DNA of 64,000 bases from Halocaridina rubra (Eukaryota > Arthropoda > Malacostraca > Decapoda > Atyidae): assembly GCA_037179515.1 (NCBI GenBank), contig JAXCGZ010019130.1, forward strand, positions 1-64,000, read 5' to 3'. Both the position numbers and the translations under genes were made by a program. This document shows, in pieces, positions 27,601 through 39,147 of this stretch (position 1 is the first letter of the stretch; the number at the start of each line of letters is the position of its first letter). The notes beneath the pieces are model-generated. The model had not been told where the DNA came from and ran no database searches. It worked only from the letters and a program-made list of their open reading frames with translations.

Positions 27601-30600
27601 CGTAATTACTTTTCCTCTTCTCACTTACTTAAAATTTATAAAGGACTTAACCATCCCTGCTTAGAATACTGCTTCTACCACTGAGTGTTTTTGCTTATTC
27701 GTATCTCCTTGGTAAGATTAAATCTAAGGCAGACAGACTCGTCGGTGACCCTTCTATTCTTATCTTTCTATTCACTGTAAGGTATCATCCTTTTCTCTTA
27801 TTTTATCGTTACTGCTTCCTGCGTTGCCCTGATGAGTTGGCAAGTTGCATCCCTCCCCCGCTGCCGAGGCCTTATAACACACTCCAAGCAGCCTCGTCTC
27901 ACAGGTACTGTGTGGTGATAAGCAGCTCGTGGCTTGGTCCCTTCAGTGACTGCTTCTTCCCTTCCACCACCAGACTCTGGAGTTCCCTTCCTCCATCTAG
28001 CTTTCCTAACTTCTATGACCAATCTTCCTTTAAAATCCTGATCTATCGTCATCTCGGGGCCTAAGCCTGCCATATTTCTAGGTTTTCATTACTTTGATTA
28101 TTTGCTCAGCCTGCCCTTTTCCTATTCTTTATCACTTTCCTATTGCAGCCTTGCTCTGAAGCTTCCACTTTTCCTTGTCTCAATATTTTCTTGGTCCCCA
28201 GGCCTGATGAGGGCAATATTCTTGCCTGTCCCAGTGAAAAAAAAAGGACAGCTAAATCTCTTTCAGTTTCTATTTGCAACGAGGAATCTCTCAGCAGTGA
28301 TGGTTGTTACTTGTAAAGCAGCTTTGCTCAAGCCTTAAACTTTGACTTTAACAAAACATCTCAAGCCTAGTATTTGTTGAGTTCATGAAGGATCTAACAT
28401 AGATAAGGCCTTCTATCTGTCTCTTGACACCAACATGGGAACTTGGTAATATGCTCTTGCTTTTGGAGTCATAGCTCTTCACCTCTAAGCTTTGCACTTC
28501 AGTATTCAAGCCAAAGCCATGTTCCTCACTTTGCTTGCCTCAGCTGCAGCATTAGTGAATTAAGTCTTTCAGGAGAGGAGACAGCATCCTCGAGCAGCTT
28601 GCAGATGGTTCCCTGTCAGGTGAGTTAGGTCCTGCTTTCCCGTAAAAAGAAATTTATCTCCCACACATAACAAGATGCCAGTCATATCATCATTAAACCA
28701 CTTCGAGAAAGTGATTGCCTAGTGCAAGCTCTTAAAACCCATAATTTTTTATTACAAGACAAGTCTTTTTTTCTTAACCCTGACAGAGGGAAAACATTAT
28801 CACATGCACATTTCTTGAAACTCTTAGGTGCTTTCAAGAAGCTATCCCATCCAAAATGTAAAGTCTTCTCCTTTGACATATGTAATATTGCTGCTACAGT
28901 CATATTCAACTTTTCCCTTGACATGTAAGGTATCTGTAAAGATGCCCATACACAGTGCTGTTTGGCCTTGAGACCACCGACCATATCTGGTTGGATCCGA
29001 CCAGATTGGATCATCTATTGTCTGGATGTGAACCACAACCAGTCCATAGACAATCCAATCTGGTTGGATCCAGCGGGATATGTCCTGTGGTCTCATAGCC
29101 AGATCACATCATGGTTGGGCACCTAATGTATCTGAATAATCTTGAATGGTATTGTAATACTACCTATATGACATTCATGGGAGAGTGAAAGCTTGTGTTG
29201 TGCTGTCTTGATAAAGGTAATTTAATAAATTGTATGAACTGAATGGAAGTGTGAAGGTCTTGTGAGTTGTGCATATTTTTTTATATTGTTAAGTTAAATT
29301 TACTTGTCCTAATACCTTATTCACTTATGTATGTGATATAAAAGTTTATTTTTTAAATATTTCAGGGTAACTATTACTACCCCCTTGTACCATAATATTA
29401 CTTCTTATTTACATGAACCATTAAGCTCACATCTATTCTCTTTTAAGTATTTACATTTGACTTGAAACCCATTCTATCTGTGTTGCTTTATGTACCTTTC
29501 CAAGCTTAGAATCACCCAGTTTTTTTTAGGGTCTACATTTGTTTTCTTTTGACGAGATTTTTTTTTTGTATGAGTGTGACACCAGGACAGGCAGAAACTG
29601 CCCTCATCAAAAATGGCCCGGGCACGATAAACTACCAAGACGAAGGAAAAGAAAAAGATTAAGGGCAAGGCAGAGATGAGGTAATGTCACACAAAGGAAA
29701 ACGACAGACAGAAAATATTCAGTCAAAGTACAGAGGACCCAGAGATATGGAGGACTAGGCTCAGAGATGACGATAGAGCTGCTTCTTGAAGGATGAAAGG
29801 TCATAAGAATTAGGAAAGACAGAAGGAGGAAGAGAGTTCCAGAGTCTGGAGGTAGATGGGAAGAAGCAGTCGCTGCACCGACCAATCCGCGAGCTACAAA
29901 TCTCCACACAGTACCTGTTAGATGAGGCCACTTGGTGAGTGTTACGCAGCCTCGGCAGTGGAGGAGGGATGCAACTCACCAACTCATCAGAGCCGCAATG
30001 GAAGTAGTAGTGATAGAAAAGCGAAAGAGAAGATACCTTACGGCGAAGAGAGAGAGAATCCAGGTTAGAAGTAAGAGAAGGATCATTAATGAGTCTGACT
30101 GCCTTAGATTCAACCCTATCAAGAAGTAAAGGAAGAAGCACCCCAGATGTGTGAGCAGTATTCTAAGCAGGGGCGGATAAGACCCTTGTAAATTTTAAGT
30201 AACTGCAAAGAGGAAAAGTAATGACGAAAACGAAACAAAACCCCCAATATTTTGGATGAAGATTTAGAAATTTGGATTATGTCGTTCCTCCAAGACAAGT
30301 TAGAGGCTATATGGATTCCTAATATGTTGATAGAGTTGATTGATTTGGTTTTTACGTCACGAACTCCCTTTTCTACTAAGGGCTAGGACGGTTGCCTTCC
30401 TGCAAAGGACTTGTTTTGGCAGATGTAATCATTACCCTGAGTGTATGCCCTTACTAGCCTCAGTCCGTGACGGGGCGCAAACCCTCGACCTGCCGACTCA
30501 GAGTCACGGACGCTACCATTTTGCCACGGAGACTACTCTATGTTGATAGAGTTAAGAGGGTAAATTTCATTAGTTTCGAAGACAATAGGGTTATCAGGAG

Positions 30601-31704
30601 GAGAAGATAAAGAGATAGCCAGAAATTGTCTTGGAGGCATTGAATTTAACTAAATTTTGAGTGCCCCACTCAGATACTCTGCAAATCGGAGTTAAGAGTA
30701 GAAGAAAGAGTGAAACGAGATTGATTACGAATAATAGATGAAGGTTGTGAAGAAAAGGCAGAGGAAAAGTGAAGGGTAGAATCATCAGCAAAGGCATGAA
30801 GAAGAGAGGCAGATGGGGATTGTAGAAGATCATTGATGAAGAGAAGGAACAGAGTAGTTGAAAGAACAGAGCCCTGTGGAACACCACTGGTAACAGAGAA
30901 AGGGTTAGATGTCGCGCCATAAACAACTACAGATATAGAACGGAAATTCATGGAAATTCTTATTTATTATTGGAAAAGCATATTTATTTGCATTTTTATC
31001 CACCCCATCAATACTCACCTTCCTTCCTCCCATTGACTACATGGAAGTTATGGTTTAGCAAGAGTGATGGAGAAAGGCCGGCTTGGTGATGGTGATGGGA
31101 GGGGTAGTGTAAGTTTTCTGAACTCTCGAATAGCTTGAGCCTAGACCCCCATGGCCTGTAGAGCCTGTAAAATGGATTGTCACCATGGAAACAAATTTGG
31201 CTAGAACTTATAAGCTCGGACTTTGTTTTTGGGAGCAACCCAATTCGGGATTGGTTACGCCACCCCCTGAGAGACTTGACAGGCTGCTTGGAGATTCAGG
31301 TAAAATACGCTATTCTTCTCTAATAGTGCCGGAGTCTATCATCTTTCGTGACTCAAGATAGGCATTTGGTCTGTGAACATTCAGCCATTTTGATAGATTT
31401 CCTTGATAGATTGTGTTTTTGTTAGGGGATAACAAAAGTTATATTTCACATTACAGAAATACAAAAGCACAGATACTATTATTTGGAGGTGCTCCCATCG
31501 ACCACACCTTGGTCAGGATTGTCGTGCAGTTGTCAGCATTAAAGGAGACATTTATCGAAGGCGATTTGAACATTGTCATCCTCCAGATCCTCATGCTTTC
31601 ATCAAATGTTTAATAACTGCAGAGGTAAGAATATGATTTTGTTAGTTATCCAAGCTTTATTAATTTTCATTTGTCATAGGTACTAGCATTTGTAATATAT
31701 TTTT

Positions 31705-31746
<42 letters not shown>

Positions 31747-34700
31747 TTAATGCTCATGTTTATTATGCATCTTATTCCTTTGTCAAAGTACTATTGATTT
31801 GAGATCCATGTTTAGCATTGTGATCCTTAAAGTAAAACATTCCCACTGAAGACCAAGCAAGTGGGAAATCGCACTAATAGGAAGCATAAAGCTTTTAGTC
31901 ATGGAAGTGTTGAAATTGCATTCCAATATGTATTTTTTTTTTCTTTATACACATTCTGAAGAAAATTGACCTCAGATTTAGTGTTCACAGGTGTACTCTA
32001 ATAGATACATGCCTGTAGGAAAGAATGATATTTTCTCGCGAATTTCATAGAAGGCAACTACAAGGGATAGGGGAAATTCTCATCTTACCATAATATCACT
32101 TGTATATGAGATGGGTAGGGGAAGATAGTATGAAGTCTTTATGTTGTTATTTTTGTTACAGTTGAAGCCATTCTGCTAATTTAAATGGGTTTTGGCATCA
32201 TGATTAAGAACTTAGTAAGTAAGAAAATGAAATGATGTACATGCAGTATAATTTGTGTAGATATAGAACAATATAGAAATCTTTATTAAAAAAAAAAATA
32301 TCTATATTTCACAGTGTAAGAAAAAATCTCTGACGGATTTCACCAGGCAACCCAAGGTGATATTGCAGAGAATTTTTGAAGAGCATTCAGAGCTGATGAG
32401 AGAGGCAGGACATAATTTTAACTTGGAATACTTGGTCAGGAACTTCAATAGATCTCGAAGAATTGTGATGCTGAAATACCCTATACTCACTCAAGAGAAG
32501 GTACACGCTGTGTTAGTATTACTTTACCTATACTCATTAGAGATTCTTCTACCTTCACTTTTAATTAGTATTGATTTACATTCAAGCTTTTTTATTCAAA
32601 ATTATGTAAGTGTAAAACGTAAGGTATGCTATTTACCTCAATCCAAGTCTGCTAGTTCATCTGGAATTATTAGAAGAGATAAAGTCATGATTATACATTT
32701 GTCTTGAAAGGCATAGCCAAGTAACTTGCAGGTTTGTACTTGAGTTTTATTTCAGAGCTACTGGACAGCCATATGTACGCATATTTTCTTACCTTAGTTC
32801 TTGTTTTTACCCATAGCCTTCCAATTCCTTTGGTAAGCTCATTCCATGTAAATATTTAGGGGTTACGAGAACAAACACATTGCTATCCCCTTATAAATGA
32901 TGAATATAATTAAGTTAACTTTTTTTTTTTTTTTTTCACCATGATATGGTGGCCTATGCATAATCACCCTATGCACGACCATAGGTAATTGGATTGATAT
33001 AGACATGTTCAGGTAGATTTAGAATATGATAGTTATGCAAAAAGAATCAAAAATTTATCTTAAAGCTAGTTGCCATTAGGAGTAAAGAGAAGTTTGTTAA
33101 TAATATTAGAATGAAGCAAAAACTTAATAGATTCTTTATAACTGTTTTCATAATTATACCAGAACGTGCAAGAATTCTTATTTTCATTTTGTTTCAGAGC
33201 CAGTATAAATTTTAGATTATTTTATTTTGATAGTCTCCCTGAATTAACTCTTAAGCGAGCCATTAAGATCCATAAACTTCTTGCAAGTAAAGAAGGTTTA
33301 CATAAAACAGTATATTTGGCTCATAAATTTTTATCACTTATATCTTTACTTCAGATAACTAAATTATTTCCTTCGGAATTTCTGATTGATGACATAATCT
33401 TTAAGAAGAGCCGTCACATGTTATTTGCAACCAAGAAACAACTTTCCCTTCTTGAAAAAGCCGACATGTGGTACATAGATTTGACAAATAAATTTGTCAA
33501 GGAACCTTTTTCTCATGTACTTACCATCAGTGCTTATGTTTGCGATGGAATTCTATCAAAGGAGGAAGAGGAAGTTAAACTGAAACCTCTTGTTTTTGTC
33601 ATCATGTCATCTGTAGAATACATTGATTTTACAAAGGTGAGTAGTAGTATTACTACAGTTTTACCTGTCATTAATATTTATTACTAGCCAGTAGGTTCAT
33701 TTGAGGGTTAGGGAATGGTACATAAGCATCAGTCTCATGAAAATTGAGGTAATGCTATCCTACATTCCCTCAGACAATATAAAATACTAACTCCCTTATC
33801 TCTGATCACCAGTACGGCTTCTGCAAGGCAAGATCCACTGGTGACCTCCTGTCCTATCTTACTCATGTATGGTCATTTTCTTTGAGGAACTACAGGGAAT
33901 AATCTTCTCTGAGGAACTACAGGGAATCCTTTGTCGTTGCCCTTGATATCATTTGACAGACTCTGGCACAAGACTCCATTGGCCAAACTCCCTGCCTATG
34001 GCTTTACCCCTTCTCTGTTCTCTGATTTCCAGTTTTTCTGACCGTTTTATATCTGTAGTTGTTGATGATGTGACATCTAGCCCTTTCTCTGTTACCAGTG
34101 GTGTTCCACAGGGCTCTGTTCTTTCACCTATTCTATTCTTTCTCTTCATCAATGATCTTCTACAATCCCCATCTTACTCTCTTCTCACCTTTTGCGACGA
34201 TTCTACCGTTCACATTTCCACTGCCTTTTCTTCACAACCTTCATCTGCTACTCGTAATCAGTCTCATATCACTCTTTCTTCTACTCTCAACTGCGATTTG
34301 CCGAGGGTATCTGAATGGGGCGCCCAAAATATAGCTAAATTTAATGCCTCCAAGACAGTTTCTGGCTATCTCTTTATCTTCTTCTCCTCCTGATAACCCT
34401 ATTGTCTTCGAAACTAACAAAATTTACCCTCTTAATGCTATCAACATATTAGGATCAATATAGCCTCTAAATTGTCTTGGAGGAATCCCGCAATCCAAAT
34501 TTCTAAATTTGCTTCCAAAAACTTGGGGGTTCTGTTTCGTTTTCCTCATCACTTTTTATCTTTACAGTTACTTAAAAATCTATAAAGGTCTTATCCGTCC
34601 ATGCTTAGAATACTGCTCACACATCTGGGGTGCTTCTTCTTATACTTATCTCCTTGATAAGGTTGAATCTAAGGCAGTCATACTCATCAATGATCCCTCT

Positions 34701-37171
34701 CTTAGTGTTAGTCTGAATTCTCTTTTTCCGCCAAAAGATATCATCCCTATCTGTTGTTTATTGTTACTTCTTACATCGCTGCTCTGATGAGTTGGCAAGT
34801 TGCATCCCTCCCCCACTGGCAAGGTCACATAACACTCGCCAAGTGGCCTCGTCTCACAGGTACTGTGTGGAGATTTGTAGCTCGCGGATTGGTCAGTGCA
34901 GCGACTTCTTCCTCCCATCTACTTCCAAACTCTGGAACTCTTCCTCCTTCTATCTTTCCAAATTCTTATAACCTATCTTCCTTCAAAAAACGGATCTCTC
35001 GTCCTCTCAGGGCCTAATCCTGCCATATCTCTAGGTCCTCAGCACTTCAGCTATTCTTTCAGCATGTCCTTTTCCTATTTTGTATCTTTACCTCATCTCT
35101 GCCTTGTTCTTAACCTTTTACTTTTTCTTCATCTTAATATTTTCTTCGTTTCGGGGCCTTTATTGATCATGGCAATTTTCTTGCCTGTCCCGGTGTCACA
35201 CTCGTTACAAAAAAATGACTGCTGAAAGTTTTTTTTAAGTTAAATTATTGAAGAATAGGCTTTGCAGTTTCCCTTGAACACTGCTGGGGGTGGTATGTCC
35301 TGTTTTTACATCATCCATTGCACCCGTCTCTTTCATTTTGCTTGGTTGCCTTATGTTTTAGTCGATCCCTATGCCATGGTGACTGTATATAGTAAAGAAT
35401 ATTTCCTTGAAATTGAATGTCTCTTTGGAGTGTGTAAAAACGTACTCGAAGTTGTTGTTGGTGAAACCCAATAACTAGTTCTAGAAAACTGTCTCTGTGT
35501 ACAAACCTATGTATTGTATATATGCCTTTTGAAGGTGTGCAATAATTACACTTTTCCTAAGTACAGCATTTGTTTACATATTCTTTGTTTGAAAGAGTTG
35601 TGAAGTAATAGTCGTATTCTAGGGATATTCAAAGGTTTGCTAGATCGGTTAGTTACATCTTGTGTCATCCGATCACATAAACCCAGAGTTTAAACCAATT
35701 TAGGTAATATCTGTTGCAATGATACCTTCCTTTTCCTTATGCTTGGTGGATTTGAATGAAATGACCTGAATCCAGTTATTAAGTATACGAGTGATCACTT
35801 ATACATTTTCTATTCTATAGTGAACATAAGCAAATAATTCTTTCTTGGTTAGTCAAGTAACTACTTTTGGATTCCATGTATTATGTAGGCATGCATTTAC
35901 ATCACAGTTTCTACAATAACTGTATTCATAATATGATCCCTGCTCCCTAAGAAGCTTGCCATTTGGTTGTAATGTTTATATTACTATAATTGTTAATTAG
36001 TTTGATCTATTTAACTTTATTTTATGCATCCCATAGCTTTAAATATTTCATATGACCAGTGAGTTTAAAGATTTGTATTTTCCTGTGATTAGAGCTACTG
36101 TTGGCCCAAGGCACTAATCTGCTTATTGCAATAATACAACTGATGGTCTTTTTGAGTTGAGTAGCACTTTCTAGGACAGTTAAGTGTTAAGACCTCTTTC
36201 TGTTAGGGTTCATATCCTATGTCTACATCTACAGCGATTATACTGGCTTATTTGTTACACATCTCTTTTATTATCCTTTCTAATCTGACAAGTCACAAGA
36301 CTCCTCATTTCTGTGTCTGTTTTTCTTAAGTGGTTTCTTTGTGCCTGAGCCCGGAGAGGGCAATATTCTTTGCCCTCAATGTGTAACACTCATAAAATGA
36401 TATGGTATAAAATATGAAAATTTAATGTTATTATTATTAGTAGTAGTTGTAGTATTTACTTGCTGTAATATGACTTCTAGGAAGCAGATAAGAAGGGGTG
36501 CTGACTGGAAATGATTGTAGAAGAGGCAAAAATTCTGTATAGTATGCAGAAACCTTACTCTTCAGGCCTTTTGTTATGATTGTGATCACCCTAATGACTT
36601 CAACAAGTCATTGCAATTCATAAAGATATAAAATCAGTGTAACTTTCTTTTTAGGTCCTCAGAAGTGTAATACGCAGATTGAGAAAACCACTGTTGGTAC
36701 GGAACTTTGCGTTAGACTATTACACAAACCTTTGGAGAAGTGTCCAAAACATGTTCTTCAACTGCAAATTGTATGGGTGTGCCTGGAAATTTGGCCAGAG
36801 CATTTGGGCAAAAATTCAGACACTGGGTGTGGAGGTTTGTCATTTCCTTGTGGTTTTATTATATTCTTTGTACAGAATTTATTCCTTTGTTTTTATTCTT
36901 AGTAATTGCAGTATGTTGCGAGTATTACTTTTCTTTTCTGGTATGTATATTAAAATAAATTTCCATGACCCGTGTGAATACTTTCATTATCAATGTGATT
37001 TGTATTCTTCACTAAATCTCCTCTTTCAGTGTAAAACTGGGGGGAACAAAAGATTGACTGTAAAATTTTTAAAAGTGGTAAAATAATTTGTAAAAAATAA
37101 TTTTACTAAAAACTGAAATAACAAGGACTCAATATAAACTAAAAAACGCAAGAACACTATGAAACGAAGAT

Positions 37172-37254
<83 letters not shown>

Positions 37255-37840
37255 TTTTAAATTTCTTTTCTTCTTTTTGCAGCAATACCAAGTTGGACTG
37301 TATGACGAGATCCACAAGCTATTGAAATTACCATTTGCACCTCATAGAGAAATCCCCATCACCTTTGAAGCTATTAAGCAGCAACATCTCTCAGCTCCTG
37401 GCTTTGATGCCCTAAACAGGCACATAGAGCTTCATTGGCTCTCCAACCCTCTCTGGAAGATACCCAATTGGTGCACTTTTATGCGTCCCTTTAGAACAAA
37501 GATTGAAGTGCTTGGATGGCATTATTTAATACAGAATGAGTGGAAGGGTTATTTAATCTTTGAACACTTTGTATGTAAATTGAGGGAAATTGCTGAATCC
37601 ATTCCAAGTTCTGCCAGACCAGTACATCAGAAAAGTGTGACAAATTTTTATGTAAAGCATGATGATACTCCACAAGGGAAGCTGTTCAAACTGTGGTCAG
37701 AGGAGTATTCATATGAAACTTTTTTAAGTCGGTGCTGTGAATTGAGTGAACCTCCCATGGAAGGCATGCTCAAAAAAATGCTGCAAGATTATGGAAAGAC
37801 AGAGGAGATTCTAAAACCTAAAAGGAGAACCTATAAATAG
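22027..37840 (+). CDS. FLYWCH zinc-finger / MULE transposase-domain protein, eight exons (N-terminus incomplete)
   Basis: Exons 22027-22141, 24240-24333, 25313-26099, 31457-31624, 32315-32500, 33355-33636, 36655-36834 and 37283-37840 have AG/GT borders and agreeing phases (1, 2, then all 0). They give 789 residues and a TAA stop. Residues 1-320 are charged and low complexity. About 320-375 form a FLYWCH finger: GFTY, IIWRCS, CRAVV, then a C-H pair in [10 protein letters not shown]. Residues 450-605 carry the MULE core: [17 protein letters not shown] with the first catalytic-type Asp, [18 protein letters not shown] with a second Asp, and YGCAWKFGQ. Family proteins usually have DGTF, DFE, a Cys-x2-His and EGWH; here these read DLTN, DYY, Cys-x2-Lys and VLGWH. 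An open frame with lost catalytic-region residues suggests domestication, though recent decay is possible. Upstream exons are not identified; an internal ATG lies at 22063. AATAAA at 38183 is a likely polyadenylation signal. Confidence 0.8.
22142..24239. other. intron of the FLYWCH-MULE gene
   Basis: Holds a LINE endonuclease fragment at 23255-23690 and a LINE 3' tail at 23730-23890. The remainder, including a moderately GC-richer patch at 22250-22470, is unrecognised. Confidence 0.5.
23255..23890 (+). mobile_element. LINE endonuclease fragment plus 3' tail
   Basis: Between 23255 and 23650 the reading, broken by frameshifts, matches the endonuclease region at 50690-51180: [17 protein letters not shown], then SFHPHAEVLY-like and DVGGSEALAFSI-like codons. 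A Tigger-like end GTTCGCAAGTAGGGGAGCG interrupts at 23693-23727. A LINE tail with CCTTGATGAGGGCAATTTTC follows. Confidence 0.65.
24507..24611. repeat. (TA)n microsatellite in intron
   Basis: TA dinucleotides with one ACAG interruption near the start. Confidence 0.9.
24901..25096 (-). mobile_element. tRNA-derived SINE, family S copy 1
   Basis: On the minus strand it starts near GTCACCATGGC, has an A-box-like stretch, a B-box-like GGGTTCGCACCCCG, and a body ending in CTTAGTAGAAAAGGGAGTTC. Two further copies lie at 30346 and 43012 in the same orientation. Not seen as protein-coding. Confidence 0.75.
26395..26515 (+). repeat. dispersed repeat, family D copy 3
   Basis: ACACTGAATATTCTTG, TGCATTCATTGCACATC, TTGACAAGTCACATCACTCC and CTGTTTCTCTTTA recur in the family order. 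Confidence 0.6.
26620..28245 (+). mobile_element. non-LTR retrotransposon (LINE), internally deleted copy
   Basis: Start of an endonuclease domain (26690-26910) is joined abruptly near 26905 to RT sequence: GKARSTG-like, [12 protein letters not shown], VALDIS, then [14 protein letters not shown] where the family has [11 protein letters not shown], and [12 protein letters not shown] in place of HAFADDST. It continues through [17 protein letters not shown] and a 3' tail with GATGAGGGCAATATTC. Many frameshifts and stops make it inactive. The RT style is Jockey/CR1-like. Confidence 0.8.
28941..29123. mobile_element. foldback MITE, about 183 bp
   Basis: The two halves are imperfect reverse complements: GAGACCAC with CATATC, TGGTTGGATCC and CCAGATTGGAT at 28970-29030 mirror ATCCAATCTGG, TTGGATCC, GATATG and GTGGTCTC at 29050-29094. 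Outer ends GATGCCCA and TTGGGCACC also pair. There is no coding capacity. Confidence 0.75.
29580..30955 (-). mobile_element. non-LTR retrotransposon (LINE), 3' half with nested SINE
   Basis: The minus strand carries the RT block [30 protein letters not shown] and [11 protein letters not shown] (near 30780-30950), then [23 protein letters not shown] and the 3' tail ending near 29585 in GGTGTCACAC-type sequence. A SINE interrupts it at 30346-30538. The FADD motif is present, but upstream RT and endonuclease parts are missing. Confidence 0.85.
30346..30538 (-). mobile_element. tRNA-derived SINE, family S copy 2, nested in a LINE
   Basis: Same order as 24901-25096 and 43012-43206. The flanking LINE reading resumes on both sides. 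GTTGATAGAGTT occurs on each side (about 30328 and 30542), a candidate target-site duplication. Confidence 0.8.
31713..31742. repeat. (TC)n microsatellite in intron
   Basis: CT dinucleotide run about 90 bp after the donor at 31625. Confidence 0.9.
31743..32314. other. intron, nothing recognised
   Basis: No element ends or conserved frames. A T-rich tract precedes the acceptor at 32314. Confidence 0.5.
33795..35215 (+). mobile_element. non-LTR retrotransposon (LINE), RT portion and 3' tail
   Basis: Reads [17 protein letters not shown], then [34 protein letters not shown] where the catalytic FADD is altered to [23 protein letters not shown] and [13 protein letters not shown], then the 3' tail to 35215. 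Frameshifts lie between segments. It sits in sense orientation in the intron 33637-36654 of the FLYWCH-MULE gene. Confidence 0.85.
35216..36219. other. intron remainder, nothing recognised
   Basis: Short frames only. No repeat structure or domain motif was recognised. Confidence 0.4.
36220..36400 (+). repeat. dispersed repeat, family D copy 4
   Basis: CTACATCTACAGCGATTATA, TTTGTTACACATCTC, TCTGACAAGTCACAAGACTC and GAGAGGGCAATATTC recur in the family order. The end resembles the LINE 3' tail. Confidence 0.55.
37174..37252. repeat. (TC)n microsatellite before the last FLYWCH-MULE exon
   Basis: A CT run of about 78 bp ends 30 bp upstream of the acceptor at 37282. It may extend that intron's polypyrimidine tract, so its length could affect splicing; this is inference. 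Confidence 0.9.
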
Positions 37841-38182
37841 GAAAAACATTATTAAGTCATAGATTTACAATGTTTTTTCATATACAGTATGTGAATTTTT
37901 CAATCTTGTATTATATCTCTTTGTAAAACGAAGTTTAATGCACTTCAGTACTTTTTTTATGTGTTCAGCAGTTATTCTCTGCTGTAAAATGCATTGAAAT
38001 TAATTATAGCTTAGGTCATTATTATGATACCCCAGATAGTTAAATTCAGGAACTCGTAAGCTAATTTCTTGTATTTCAAACAACATTAAGAAAACAAAAC
38101 GTTACTTTAATTTTTAGCTTATTGTCCTTGTTTATTGTAGTTTATCGAATTTTATTAATTACATCTTTTTGTGAGAAAGTAC

Positions 38183-38188
38183 AATAAA
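38183..38188 (+). promoter_or_regulatory. candidate polyadenylation signal of the FLYWCH-MULE gene
   Basis: AATAAA 343 bases after the stop codon at 37840, the first good hexamer downstream. Confidence 0.5.
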
Positions 38189-38265
38189 TATTTTGCTTAA
38201 GCAGATGCATGAATGCCTCAGTATCATGAGAGAATGATGTTGCAGAAAACAAAAAAATTATATGC

Positions 38266-38273
<8 letters not shown>

Positions 38274-38351
<78 letters not shown>
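38274..38351. repeat. (TA)n microsatellite, left of a short element
   Basis: Ends exactly at the left terminus of the element 38352-38664. Confidence 0.9.
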
Positions 38352-38353
<2 letters not shown>

Positions 38354-38662
38354 GAAGTTCCTCTACTTACGAACATCCAAGTTACAAACATTCACAGATA
38401 CGAACATAAACCTACCCATGTATTAATGTATGTATTACTGTTCTGTACTGTACTGTATTATTACATTATTATTTGTCTTGAAATTCTTTAATACTGTATA
38501 CTATTTGTTTTATGTAATATTTTTGTGCTTTTAGCCTAATACAGTACAGTATTGCAAATGTATGAACTGTACAGGGCTTTTTTTCAACTAAACACAACTT
38601 ATGAACAATTCTAGTTACGAACGGACTTCTGGAACCTAACTCGTTCGTAAGTTGGGGAGTAA

Positions 38663-38664
<2 letters not shown>
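38352..38664. mobile_element. Tigger-like MITE inserted in (TA)n, about 313 bp
   Basis: The left end has GAAGTTCCTCTACTTACGAA; the right end read in reverse has GATTACTCCCCAACTTACGAA. The interior shares TTCACAGATACGAAC, ACCTACCCAT and GAACCTAACTCG with 47697-47842 and 63611-63917. It is flanked on both sides by TA repeats and has no coding capacity. Confidence 0.75.

Positions 38665-38755
<91 letters not shown>
38665..38755. repeat. (TA)n microsatellite, right of a short element, followed by a T-run
   Basis: Continues the TA tract after the element. A T homopolymer of about 43 bases follows at 38763-38805 and leads into the tRNA-like array. Confidence 0.9.
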
Positions 38756-38758
<3 letters not shown>

Positions 38759-38760
38759 TG

Positions 38761-38805
<45 letters not shown>

Positions 38806-38809
<4 letters not shown>

Positions 38810-38875
38810 CGGCCGGGACTCGAACCTAGGACTTATGATTACTAAGTCAAGGCGCTACCACTACACCACAGAAGG
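38806..38875 (-). tRNA. tRNA-like unit 1 with Pol III boxes
   Basis: The minus strand has an A-box match TGGTGTAGTGG and a perfect B-box core GGTTCGAGTCC. A D stem GGTG/CGCC and most of an acceptor stem can form, but the anticodon arm folds only as a 6-bp GACTTA/TAAGTC hairpin with off-standard spacing (central triplet AAT). This fits a tRNA-derived repeat better than a working tRNA. It reads into a T-run on the plus strand, an A-run on its own strand. Confidence 0.45.
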
Positions 38876-39077
38876 TTAAAAGGAACCCAACCTTATAGCT
38901 TATATCTGCTATACTTGGGAATGAACGCATTCTAACTGAATGCCACTATGTTCATTTTACAGATTCCCCAACCTCACTCGTGGCTTCATTTTAGCATTTA
39001 ATTCAATTCCCAATCTCATTCGGGCATGAAATATCAAATAAGCACATTACATATGTGAAAACATGAATAATTTTTTT

Positions 39078-39147
39078 ACCCCGGCCGGGACTCGAACCTA
39101 GGACTTATGATTACTAAGTCAAGGCGCTACCACTACACCACAGAAGG
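39078..39147 (-). tRNA. tRNA-like unit 2
   Basis: Identical to unit 1 across the tRNA-like 70 bases, as far as compared. Confidence 0.45.

Larger units (their letters stand above)
26100..31456. other. 5.4-kb intron inside the FLYWCH finger codons, filled with retroelements
   Basis: This phase-0 intron splits the FLYWCH finger after GFTYNVA. It contains a family D repeat, a plus-strand LINE, a foldback MITE at 28941, and a minus-strand LINE carrying a nested SINE. The stretches 28250-28930, 29130-29570 and 30960-31440 show nothing recognisable. Confidence 0.7.

Noticed and set aside
27798..28073. Minus-strand Arg/Gly-rich frame
   Set aside because: Antisense of the LINE RT end, which reads family motifs on the plus strand.
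33198..33354. Longer version of the MULE exon starting at 33163 or 33198
   Set aside because: The acceptor before 33355 has a better pyrimidine tract, keeps phase 0 and begins where family similarity begins. The 33198 acceptor would shift the frame relative to the preceding exon.
33949..34152. Minus-strand frame opposite the LINE at 33795-35215
   Set aside because: Antisense of the SGVPQGS region of the RT.
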